NCBI GenBank assembly: GCA_922989275.2
Contig: OV277858.1
Location: forward strand, 98,504,794 to 98,568,793
Source of the DNA: Gari tellinella
Lineage: Eukaryota; Mollusca; Bivalvia; Cardiida; Psammobiidae
Direction of reading: 5' to 3'
DNA length: 64,000 nucleotides
Position numbers and translations under genes: made by a program. Shown here piece by piece: positions 41,755-51,350 of the stretch. Under the pieces are notes generated by a model, which saw nothing but the letters and a program-made list of their open reading frames with translations, made no database searches and was not told the DNA's origin. Positions within the stretch are counted from its first letter, which is position 1; each line of letters opens with the position of its first letter.

Positions 41755-41905
41755 AAAAAGAATATAACATTCGTGTTCATTATTTATTGGATTTATCAAA
41801 TTCTTCTTTTTTAGAGAACGATAAAAACTCGGTAAAGCCTCGTTTTTATCGTTTTTTTAAAGACTCGTTTAATATATACAATGAATTATGAACACTCAAG
41901 AAATA
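41755..41905. mobile_element. GC-centre foldback hairpin
   Basis: CATTCGTGTTCATTATTTAT as in 21565-21717, but with an inner stem AAACGATAAAAA-type and centre ACTCGGTAAAGCCTCG. The outer stem is shared and the inner stem is different. Confidence 0.65.
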
Positions 41906-41915
41906 TCGCCTTTTA

Positions 41916-42165
41916 CAGTGGAGAAGACGTTATTATTTCCTAATAAACGCATTTACACTAAATACTATTGTTTCCATTGCAAACAGTTTGGAGCCAGATC
42001 CGACACTGGGTAAACCGACGTCTGATCAGGCTCCAAACTGTTTGCCACTCGAACTAAAATGAGTAGTCAGAATTGTCGAAATGTTGTCCTTTAAAACATT
42101 TTATTGCGACGCGTTTGCGTTTCGTTTGCGTTTAAACGGGTAAGAATAACGTTTTATTCACTGTA
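41916..42165. mobile_element. TA-1 MITE
   Basis: CAGTGGAGAAGACGTTATTA to AACGTTTTATTCACTG, TA-flanked. Core with a few mismatches (CGACACTGGGTAAACC). Confidence 0.8.
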
Positions 42166-42699
42166 GTTATACGTGTAGATTTGTTTGAGTAAGATTATAA
42201 TTAACCTTTGTCTTGTATCGGTACCAATACCCTACATATCACCATGATTGCAGCGGCAATGAATCATTTAAAACTTTTTATTACATCGATACAAATTGTT
42301 AACCTTTTCAGCATCGTCCAAGAATGTTTAAACGATGCCATCTACATCGGCGTTGCTATAGCAATACACTAACATACTAAGGCATTAACAACTGTTTTGC
42401 ACTCGGACCAACACGCTTCAACGTTGTTATAGCCACAAATTAACATTAACAGTTGTTGTAAAACATTAGTAATTAACATACATAAACTAATTGTTGAATA
42501 ACATATCCATTAACAACTGTGCTACACAGTCACATATATTATTACATGGAAACATTGATATAGCAAAGTATTACTATTAACACTTACTTTACAGATTTGC
42601 CAATAGCAATATTAAGCAATATTTTCAAAGCAACATAGCCATCAACAACTGTTTGCACCTTTGCAAAAATCAGTATATTCAGCATTTTAATAGTAGACA
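42166..42699. other. AT-rich, array-like flank
   Basis: Loose repetition of AACAACTGTT, ATTAACATTAAC and CATTAACAACTG leading into the tandem array. No gene. Confidence 0.35.
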
Positions 42700-43515
42700 G
42701 ATTATCATAAACAAGTAAATTCATTTCCAATAGCCATAAACAGTAACATAGTTCTAGCAGCAGATTACCATAAAACAAGTAACTTCATTACATGTACCAA
42801 TAGCCATACACAGTAACATAGTTCTAGCAGCAGATTATCATAAAACAAGTAAATTCATTACATGTACCAATAGCCATAAACAGTAACATAGTTCTAGCAG
42901 CAGATTATCATAAAACAAGTAAATTAATAACCAATAGACATAAACAGTAACATAGTTCTAGCAGCAGATTACCATAAAACAAGTAACTTCATTACATGTA
43001 CCAATAGCCATAAACAGTAACATAGTTCTAGCAGCAGATTATCATAAAACAAGTAAATTCATAACCAATAGCCATAAACAGTAATATAGTTCTAGCAGCA
43101 AACAACCATAAACAGTAACTTCATTACATGTACCAATATCCATAAACAGTAACATAGTTCTAGCAGCAGATTACCATAAACAAGTAACTTCAATTCCAAT
43201 AGCCATAAACAGTAACATAGTTCTAGCAGCAGATTACCATAAACAATTAACTTTATTTCCAATAGCCATAAACAGTAACATAGTTCTAGCAGCATATTAC
43301 CATAAACAAGTAACTTCATTTCCAATAGTCATAAACAGTAACATAGTTCTAGCAGGAGATTACCATAAACAAGTAACTTCATTGTATGTACCAATAGCAA
43401 TTAACAGTAACATAGTTCTAGCAGCAGATTACCATAAACAAGTAACTTCATTACATGTCTCAATAGCCATAAACAGTAACATAGTTCTAGCAGCAGATTA
43501 CCATAAACAATTTAC
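42700..43515. repeat. Tandem array, 62-70 bp units
   Basis: About 12 units containing CAGTAACATAGTTCTAGCAG, CAGATTACCATAAACAAG and TAACTTCATT followed by TCCAATAGCCATAAA. A variant with ACATGTACC adds about 8 bp. Open frames across it are by-products of repetition. Confidence 0.9.
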
Positions 43516-43622
43516 GCTGGGATACAAAAACTATTCATTGTACACATCAGTATTGTTTTGGCATTAAATTGCCACCAACAAATTGTTTGCAACGATACCA
43601 TTATACATTGAATGACCATTAA

Positions 43623-43866
43623 CACATTGAACCCTAGCGACGAATATTTTCGTAATTTACAAACAGCGTACCTGTGAAGGACACACTTGTCCTATGCAAA
43701 CAGTGAAGGCCCTGATCAGTGGGCTCCCAAAGGAGCCCTCTGATCAGGGTCTGCGCTGTTTGCTATTTTGCAATATGTTGATATAAAACCAACCCTTAAT
43801 ATGTTAAAATGAATTTAACTTGATAGGAAACTTGAGTTGTTCATTTAAAGTCTCGGGGTGAATGGG
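43623..43866 (+). mobile_element. TTAA-1 MITE, second subfamily
   Basis: TTAA then CACATTGAACCCTAGCGAC; right end TCTCGGGGTGAATGG before GTAA. Hairpin GAAGGCCCTGATCAGTGGG/GAGCCCTCTGATCAGGG around TCCCAAAGGA. Confidence 0.8.
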
Positions 43867-44059
43867 TAAACAAATGTTAAGCCCCAGTCCTAATTACTGC
43901 TACATCTGTCATATTTTTCTATAATCAAATCACCATAAATAAAAACTCTGCAACCGTGCCAAAAGCAAACCGCTTCTGCATTATTCAAGCACGGATCGCA
44001 ATAAACAATTGATTTGAAACCAGTACAAATAGCCAACTAATGCGTCTTTTTGGTATCAG

Positions 44060-44207
44060 TCGTGCTTCAATATTGTTGTCTGCAATATCGTTTCAAAGAT
44101 TTCAGGCAGTATAATTTACGTGATTTCAAAACAAGCAGCAAACAGTTTTGATCAGTGTCAAAATGTTTGCAAATGGGCTTTATGACGTCATTGAGAGTGA
44201 AGGGTTA
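44060..44207 (-). mobile_element. TTAA-3 MITE, core deleted
   Basis: TTGTTGTCTGCAATATCG, GCAAACAGTTTTGATC then directly AAAATGTTTGC, and CATTGAGAGTGAAGGGTTAA. The inner arms are gone precisely. Confidence 0.7.
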
Positions 44208-44264
44208 ATGACTTTTACAACTGAGAAATCAAATTGACAATTTCAGATTCCAATTTAAATTAAG

Positions 44265-44385
44265 CCTAGTCCATTGTTTTACAATTAAGGTTTTTTTTCT
44301 TCAAACATATTTTAAAATTGCAAACAGTGCAGAGCCTGAAAAGAGGGCTCGTTTTGGAGCCATCTGATTAGGGTTTACATATTAT
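44265..44385 (-). mobile_element. TTAA-1 fragment
   Basis: AAGCCTAGTCCATTG, GCAAACAGTGCAGAGCCTG, AGAGGGCTCG and GGAGCCATCTGATTAGGG. No intact ends. Confidence 0.5.
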
Positions 44386-44536
44386 TGTGTAGGACTTATG
44401 TACTCTTCAAATGTGCACACTATACCACAGAGTAAACTCTTACTCCGTGATTGTATTTGATTTGATTTGTTCTGATTTTACGTCGCTTAAACAGTACTTA
44501 AATTCTAGCTTATTCCTTGTGGCGGAAGACTCCAGA

Positions 44537-44730
44537 AGTCCTTTATGTACTATAACAGGCACTAATCGGCAAATGAGTAGAACCAGCGACCTTCCGCAGT
44601 CCAGCTGGAAGGCATCCCTACATGAAAATCCGAATGACCAGACTGGGATACGAACTCACAGTGATAGGGAGCTTAGTGATGTGAGTCACAGTGACTTTGC
44701 CACTAGGCCAGGGAACTCCCACCACCACAC
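44537..44730 (-). mobile_element. tRNA-derived SINE, diverged
   Basis: On the minus strand A box TGGCCTAGTGGCAAAG and B box GAGTTCGTATCCC at tRNA spacing, with body GTCATTCGGATTTTC and CTGGACTGCGGAAGG. The plus-strand 108-codon frame is not coding. Confidence 0.6.
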
Positions 44731-44740
44731 GCTGTGATTA

Positions 44741-44944
44741 CGTAGAACCTCTCTATTACGACCACTTAAAAGAAGGATAATTGTCTGCATAAAAGACAGG
44801 TAACAGCTTAAAGCAATGTTAAAGTGAAACAGAAAGCTCCTGTAGGAGCTTTCTGTTTCACTTTCACATTGCTTTAAGCAGTCACCTGTCTTAAACGACT
44901 AATATTTGCCACAATTTAGTGGTCGTAATAGAGAGGTTCTACTG
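44741..44944. mobile_element. TA-3 MITE
   Basis: CGTAGAACCTCTCTATTACG to GAGAGGTTCTACTG with TA at right. Hairpin AGCTTAAAGCAATG..GTGAAACAGAAAG around CTCCTGTAGGAG. Confidence 0.8.
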
Positions 44945-45150
44945 TATATGTAAATGATACGTGTGTGCGTCACAACGACGCTTGCAAGCAGTTTGGATCC
45001 ACATTACTAGCCGAGTCACTCTGTTCCCCAGTCTCAATACATTGAAAATGGATTTAGAAAATGATCGATTAGTTTGATTAATATTGATTGAAGCAATATA
45101 TTTCTGACGGGAAAAATTAAGCAGATTACAACATGTACATGTACACTGTA

Positions 45151-45348
45151 CAGACAAGAAGACGTTATTTTCCCCAATCAACGTGTTTATTATAATTTCT
45201 ATTGCAAACAGTTTGGAGCCAGATCAGACGCAGGGTAACTGGCGTCTAATCAGACGCCAAACTGTTTGCCACTTGCATTAAAAAATAAACCATGATATTT
45301 TAGATAAAATGTAACTTTCTACATGCGTTTGCGCTTCGTATGTATTTA
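45151..45348. mobile_element. TA-1 MITE, right end lost
   Basis: CAGACAAGAAGACGTTATTT, core with AGACGCAGGGTAACTGG, CTACATGCGTTTGCGCTTCG. It stops at TTAA where a TTAA-3 copy begins. Confidence 0.65.
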
Positions 45349-45352
45349 ACCA

Positions 45353-45422
45353 TTTCGCTCTCAATGACGTTTTAAAGCACGTTTGCAAACAGTTTTGATC
45401 CTGATCAGACGCCGCGTTACGC
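45353..45422 (+). mobile_element. TTAA-3 MITE, left half
   Basis: TTAA then CCATTTCGCTCTCAATGACG and the left hairpin arm to ACGCCGCGTTACGC, where homology ends at the centre. Confidence 0.65.
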
Positions 45423-45795
45423 TCTTTTAACACACCCGTCTTCAGACGGAACGTACCGGTATTACGTTATGGTGCCAGCTGGCTGACTTGTCGTCCGTCT
45501 GACCGATCTCTAGCTCAGACAAATGTTTTGCAATCCTTTTGAGATGTGGCTGCCTTCTGTATGACCTATATGTCTTGGCCAATTTCGGTAATCAGCAATA
45601 TTGCACCAGGCTTTTAAGAATTATCCCTCATTGATTGGCATGTTTCTGACCTTTTTAGCACTCTTGTTGACGACTTTTTCTCCTACCAAATTCAGGTGTT
45701 CATAGTATTGCCCAGTGTGGTCACTTCATCAATGTATCATAATATAGTCTAATTTAATTACATAACTACCAAATACAGCATGTATTCATTACATA
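45423..45795. other. No gene seen
   Basis: Starts TTTTAACACACCCGTC with a CCGTCTGACC-like run; otherwise AT-rich. Possibly part of a CCGTC-bearing repeat. Confidence 0.3.
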
Positions 45796-46041
45796 CAGTG
45801 GAGAAACTGTTATTCTTTCCCAATAAACGCGTTTACGCTAAAACTATTATTTACAATACAAACAGTTTGGAGCCAGATCAGACGCCGGGTAACCCGGCGT
45901 CTGATCAGGCTCCAAACTGTTTGCCACCAAGATAAACATGAATTATCAGAATTGTCTAAAAGTTGTTCTTTTCTACGTTTTATTGCTTTGCGATTGCGTA
46001 CGTTTGCGTTTAAACGGGAAAGAATAACAGATTCTCCACTG
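45796..46041. mobile_element. TA-1 MITE, intact
   Basis: CAGTGGAGAAACTGTTATTC to AACAGATTCTCCACTG, TA-flanked, perfect core hairpin. Confidence 0.85.
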
Positions 46042-46867
46042 TAAAATGCCAAAATTCCTCTAGCCTTACAAAATTAAAACCCCAAGCTTGCAGTACTTTC
46101 AGTACTTTGGTTATCCAATCAAACTTAAAAAATAGTCACACAATTGCAGACTACAATTGAAAAACGTATTTTTCTTGGTTAAAGAACTAATAGACATATT
46201 TGACAGCACAAAGATTACGTGAATAATATTTTACTCCAGGCGGCAGACACTTTGTTTCGGTAAATACGTGACTATGTTAGTATTGGCGCTAAAGTATGAA
46301 TAAATTATCCATCCTTGTCATCCTTTTTGAGATTAAAAAAAATCTAATACTTGGCGAGTTTTATCTAGAATTGTCTTATAATAATTTAGCAAACAATTTA
46401 ATTTAATTTTTATCACGTTAGCGATTTTCTTTTATACAATTATTTCACTTTATTTATGCTTTTCGGTGGATTACCATAAAATAGCAGTGGATTACCACTT
46501 GATAATTTCACTGCTTTAAGCAGTGGGATTATCGCCACGCGCGCTTTTATTATGAATTTCCCCCGTAGGGCTCCCCAAGAAATCGTAGTCAATCGTGTCT
46601 TATCGTTAAATTCCGGCAGTCCGATTTGTCGCGAACCACTCAACGGAAGAACACGAATCCAAGATCGGGAGCAACGACGTAATTCGGATGACGTCAAATC
46701 AATAAATCAGTGACGTCATCGTACGGGAAACTGTTTCGAAAATGTGTTCGATATAAAGTTGGGGCTCAACACGGGGTAAATCATGTACTTTCGCTTTCAC
46801 AATTGTCGAACAACGTCATTTAAAAAGTGGCTTAAAAGCATAAATAAATAGAATAATTGTATTTTTT
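46042..46867. other. No gene seen; CRE pair
   Basis: GTGGATTACCATAAAAT/GTGGATTACCACTTG near-repeat at about 46470. ATGACGTCAAATC and GTGACGTCATCG at 46690-46721. An 85-codon minus-strand frame has no recognisable features. Confidence 0.35.
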
Positions 46868-46994
46868 CAGTATAAGATCGAATTTAATCCATTTCGTTAA
46901 CATCAGACTGTTATATTTTCACTCTTGGCTTCGCCACTCGTGAAAATATAACGTCTGATGTTCACTCAATGGATTAAATTTCTATCTTATACTG
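46868..46994. mobile_element. GC-centre foldback hairpin
   Basis: CAGTATAAGATCGAATTTAA, CATCAGACTGTTATATTTTC and complements. Centre CTTGGCTTCGCCACTCG. Flanked by AAATAGAATAATTG and ATCCTCTATTTC, echoing the outer ends of 21565-21717. Confidence 0.75.
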
Positions 46995-47726
46995 GAAAAA
47001 CCCCAAGTATCCTCTATTTCATTAGGTCGATATGAGAAATTATGGAGTAAAGATAAACAATATCGACCGAGACCGTGACCCAATGAAAGTGCAATAACTG
47101 TTATATTACATATATTACATTTTACCGAGATTCTGAGCCATAACTAGGAGATTTAGATCTTTCCAAAAGCTGGCTGTAGGCATAAATATAACTTGATCTA
47201 GATCCACATGCGTTTCATGAGATTCTCTGTTTATCAAAATAATGGGATTTGAAGAAATTATACAAATTCTAATGTGTATCTCCCCTACTGCATGCATAGG
47301 ATTGACTTTTCGGATTGGACTGTTTAGATCTACATGTATTTGCATTATTTTGTCAACATTCACTCTTAACTGCTTCAATTTTAACGTTATCTAAAATTAC
47401 GCTTTGGCGCGTTGACGTGGATTTTACGTCATTTTCGATGCTATATTGGGGACTGCTCGTGTACTTCCGTGTACTATCGATTTAGACGAGAATCGCCGAA
47501 CGACTTCCGATCAAATACGGGGACGGCTAAGAAGATTGTGATTGGCTTTGAAAAAGTGACGTATGCTACTACGTCTTTGATTTCTCCTTGGTTTATCTTT
47601 AGAAAACTGACGAATATGATGATTTATTTGTTCGATTTACCTGTGATCCAGTGAAGACGAAAATGATTGCAGAAAGAAATTGAAAATGTAATAAAATATG
47701 ATTACAATACAGTTTAAATATATAAA
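46995..47726. other. No gene seen
   Basis: Several TAGATCTA-like words at 47150-47345, as in the first kilobase. Frames of 80-87 codons lack recognisable features. Confidence 0.3.
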
Positions 47727-47830
47727 TACAGCGGCGATGATGTCATTGGTACCTTCCCAATAAACGCGTTTGTTCCTAAGCAATTTTTTTTATCGTAAAA
47801 CGTATTTAGCCAGATCAGATTCCAAACTGG
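47727..47830. mobile_element. Decayed TA-1 copy
   Basis: CAGCGGCGATGATGTCATTG, CCCAATAAACGCGTTTG and AGCCAGATCAG then ATTCCAAACTG, with the core collapsed. Confidence 0.5.
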
Positions 47831-47901
47831 GTTTTCTTTTATTAGTTTCCAATTTTGTTGAAGACCTAGAGCTCTTCCTTGTGTCTCTCCATCAAACTCA
47901 G

Positions 47902-47961
47902 TGTTGTGACTTCTCATCAGAATCGTCTCGAAGAGACGATTCTAATGAGTAGTCAAAACAT
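47902..47961. repeat. Hairpin with AATCGTCT centre
   Basis: GTTGTGACTTCTCATCAG/TAATGAGTAGTCAAAAC outer and AGAATCGTCTCGAAGAGACG inner. The inner palindrome matches the centre of 30964-31210. Confidence 0.65.
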
Positions 47962-48274
47962 AAGATTTTGTTGACGACATAATTATTGAATGAAATGTAG
48001 AAAATGCTAATTTTACCCATTCTTATCTGGATGTCTGAATTGTTCAAAGTTATTTTACATTGTATTGCATATTGATTTGGGAGAAGAAAATTCCAGCACA
48101 AAAAAAATTGTGAGGTGTCATGACAGAATGATTGAACTCCCGTTCTCATGCCTTCGGCAATGAACCTTGATTACTTGTCAACGGAATGATTGAGCTTTTT
48201 ACTGGTCGATTCCATAAATGCCCGGATGTTGACAGGCGGCTTTATTCGGAATTCTGGCTTCTGGTGTGATGTCA
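47962..48274. other. No gene seen
   Basis: GGAATGATTGAGC and AGAATGATTGAAC form a loose direct repeat at about 48125 and 48183. Nothing else recognised. Confidence 0.3.
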
Positions 48275-48480
48275 TCACAGTGTATCGCTTTAATCCTGAT
48301 CGTGCAATATTGTTATCGTCTGTTCTATGAATGTCGTCCTCGAAAAGATCCAGAATAAAGATTTCGATTTTTTTTTAAAGAACGAGATTTCAAAATGAGT
48401 GTCAAACAGTTTGGGTCCTGATATTACGTCGAGTTACTCGATGTCTGATCTGGAATCGAATCGTTCGCAAATGCCAATCA
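48275..48480. mobile_element. TTAA-3-like relic
   Basis: ATTGTTATCGTCTGTTC and GTCAAACAGTTTGGGTCCTG with GTCGAGTTACTCGATGTC. Inner arm diverged but still self-complementary around the centre. Confidence 0.45.
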
Positions 48481-48769
48481 AGCCAGGTCGAACAGAGTAA
48501 GGATTAATCCGATCAATTGTTAATTTGTCATGCCCAATCAAGAATAGGCGTTGCTGACAAATTAATTGGGGGAATTGGATGAAATTGCAATTTAAAGAAG
48601 AATGAGGGACAAATGTAATGGAATTTTTGCTCCATTTCATTTCGTATCGCGTTATTCCTTCTTATGCCACAATATGAAAATAAATATTAATTTGAAATTG
48701 TCGTCTGCACAAACAATATTCAATTAAGTTTTATACTTTTTTTTTATTAAAGAAACGTTAAGACGAGCG

Positions 48770-48825
48770 TCAAACAGTTTTGTCACGCGGCGTCTGAGCT
48801 GGATCAAAACTATTTGTAAATACCA
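48770..48825. repeat. Half core hairpin
   Basis: GTCAAACAGTTTTGTCACG joined to CGGCGTCTGAGCTGGATC. The left inner arm is deleted. Confidence 0.5.
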
Positions 48826-48989
48826 ATCAATTTGCAATTGGCAGGATAAAGGTCAGAGAGCTATTTTTGGAAAAAAAAGACTGGAACCATTTGTCGTCAT
48901 GACGTTTGATAAGACAAAGAAGTGGTTTAAGAGAGAATTTGTGTAATGTAATTCAATAAGGGAAAACAGTTACAATGTTCACGATATGT

Positions 48990-49152
48990 GGTAGAACATA
49001 GATTAGAGAGAGAAAGAGAGGGGGAGCTGGTAAAGAGATATATAGAGAGAGATAGAACGAGAGAAAGAGAGGGAGAGAGATACAGACATACATACATACA
49101 GACAGGCAGAAGAGACATTCAGAAAAACAGAGAGAGACAGAGACATACATAC

Positions 49153-49183
<31 letters not shown>

Positions 49184-49245
49184 GACAGAGAGAGACACAG
49201 AAAGACAGAGAGAGAGAATGACAAAGTAAGAAAGAGACAGAGAGA
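48990..49245. repeat. GA/GACA microsatellite
   Basis: GAGAGA, GACAGACA and ATACATACAT repeats, purine-rich on the plus strand. Confidence 0.85.
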
Positions 49246-49937
49246 TAGAATAGAGAGGGGAGGTAGGTACGGGTGGACGGTCCTGGAGACGGAGGAGAGT
49301 GAGAGATATTTGGCCAGTGACTGTGTTAGACGGGTCATCACGCCGTACTGGCAATGGACAGAGAGAGAATAGAGAGGGGAGGTAGGTACGGGTGGACGGT
49401 CTTGGGGACGGAGGAGAGTGAGAGATATTTGACCAGTGACTGTGTTAGACGGGTCATCACGCCGTACTGGCAATGGAAAGAGAGAGAATAGAGAGGGGAA
49501 GTAGGTACGGGTGGACGGTCTTGGGGACGGAGAAGAGTGAGAGATATTTGACCAGTGACTGTGTTAGACGGGTCATCACGCCGTATTGGCAATGGACAGA
49601 GAGAGAATGGAGAGGGGAGGTAGGTACGGGTGGACGGTTTTGGGGACGGAGGAGAGTGAGAGATATTTGGCCAGTGACTGTGTTAGACGGATCATCACGC
49701 CGCACTGGCAATGGACAGATAGAGAATGGAGATGGGAGGTAGGTACGGGTGGACGGTCTTGGGGACGGATGAGAGTGAGAGATATTTGGCCAGTGACTGT
49801 GATAGACGGGTCATCACGCCGCACTGGCAATGGACAGCTAGAGAATGGAGATGGGAGGTAGGTACGGGTGGACGGTCTTGGGGACGGAGGAGAGTGAGAG
49901 ATATTTGGCCAGTGACTGTGTTAGACGGGTCATCACC
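49246..49937. repeat. 119-bp minisatellite, about six units
   Basis: Units hold AGAGGGGAGGTAGGTACGGG, TGGACGGTCTTGGGGACGG, GTGAGAGATATTTG and CAGTGACTGTGTTAGACGGG. Starts lie near 49250, 49369, 49488, 49607, 49726 and 49845. Units differ by a few substitutions. Since 119 is not a multiple of three, apparent frames rotate from unit to unit; these are not proteins. Confidence 0.95.
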
Positions 49938-50139
49938 ATGTGCATCGGAACACGCAACGTTGGATATCATGTGCAAATTTTCTAAAAGAGGTGCCTAGTG
50001 TGTACTAGGAATGGACATATTTACAAATAAAACGCCAATATAACGAAATTAATAGCCACACAAAAAATGGAGACATACGCAAGCAGATTGAAATAAAACA
50101 TAAAATGTCGCTTTTGATAGTATCGTATATGAGTTGATC

Positions 50140-50335
50140 CTTTTCTCCCTTAAACTTCAAATGGACAATTACAAATGAGTTTAGTAAATATTTTACTATT
50201 TAGCGTTTTTTTTCTCAATACATTGCAATATGACAAACAGTGCAGACCCTGCTCACTCGACTCCTTTTGCGCAAGAAAAGTATACTTTTCATATGAACAC
50301 TGTTTGCAAAGACGCCTATATGTCTGATTAGGGTT
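50140..50335 (-). mobile_element. TTAA-1 relic at the duplication boundary
   Basis: CTTCAAATGGACAATTAC, GACAAACAGTGCAGACCCTG, GAACACTGTTTGCAAAGACG and ATTAGGGTTAAAA. The inverted duplication begins within its hairpin arm at about 50235. Confidence 0.5.
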
Positions 50336-50386
50336 AAAATGAAGTAATGTTTTCTAAATAGAAATTGTCTAGCAAATGGTACATGT

Positions 50387-50468
50387 AGCTGAAAGCAGAC
50401 TGAAAGTAAAGCATACTGAGCCCTTAGGCCAGTATGCTTTGCATTAAACCAGTTTTAAGTGGTCATAA
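50387..50468 (+). mobile_element. TTAA-2-type hairpin
   Basis: AGCTGAAAGCAGACTGAAAG, TAAAGCATACTGAGCCC and TTTTAAGTGGTC. Its inverted copy is at 62586-62690. Confidence 0.6.
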
Positions 50469-51145
50469 AAACTCACCTTTATTTAAGTTTGTTCGCGGGT
50501 CTGCTTATTCCCTGTCAAACCTCATTGAAACCTTGATTAAATTGACATATAACATATGGAGAGTGAAAACTTGTTAAAACATAATAATAACAGCACCGTT
50601 TTTTCTTACAGGACATTTTTTGGAGAACATATCCATTTTTAAGAAACAAGAATATATTTTTTATGAAATGATATAACTCAATAATTTCTAAACATTTAAG
50701 TAAACTATCCTGACAATATTAGACATTTTCCAAACAAAAATAGTTCATGAAATATTTTCGGGAAATATCAATGTTTTAAAAGAAGTCAAAATCAAAAAGA
50801 GTCACTAAATTGCAAATTACAAAAAATCTAGATGTTTGACATACATTCATTTTATACTTATTAGAAAGATATTACTTAAGTGTACTAGTCACAAAAAAAA
50901 TCTACAGCAGACTTTAATTTTTTATACATGATTGCCACAAAATATTCAGACAAAAGGCCAAATAAAAAAATACCCCTGTTTCTAGTAACCCGACCGACCC
51001 TAGTTTTTCCCTCCGACCCTTAACTTTTTTTTTCATTTTTCGAAAAATGTATCGGCGAATGCCGGTCGTTTTTGCGACGCATATGACAGTCGTTTTTTGA
51101 GGAACGTGTAATAGAAGATATTCTCCACTTAATTTTAAAAAACTA

Positions 51146-51350
51146 CAGTAAAACCTCGCTAATACGACCACTAAAATAAATGCTAATTGATTGTATATAG
51201 ACAGGTGACAGCTCAAAGCAAGGTGACAGTGAAACAGAAAGCTCCTAAAGGAGCTTTCTGTTTCACTGTCATCTTGCTTTAGGCAGTCACCTGTCGTAAA
51301 AACCCTAATAATTAACATAATTTAGTGTCCGTAATAGAGAGGTTTTACCG
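51146..51350. mobile_element. TA-3 MITE in left arm
   Basis: CAGTAAAACCTCGCTAATAC to GAGAGGTTTTACCG. The inverted counterpart at 61925-62129 carries the same insertion, so it predates the duplication. Confidence 0.8.

Noticed and set aside
42700..43515. CRISPR-like array of 62-70 bp units
   Set aside because: There are no unique spacers: the whole unit repeats. The context is an animal genome, and no cas genes are present.
4038..46052. Recurrent peptide-like frames (60-125 codons) with WSLIRRRVTRRLIWLQTVC on both strands
   Set aside because: They are translations of the TA-1 core hairpin and flanks. The palindrome reads open on both strands, so recurrence reflects the repeat, not a protein family.
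49246..49937. Series of 84-93 codon proteins in a row
   Set aside because: They are frames through a 119-bp minisatellite. Reading frame rotates every unit, and no start context or other gene features are seen.
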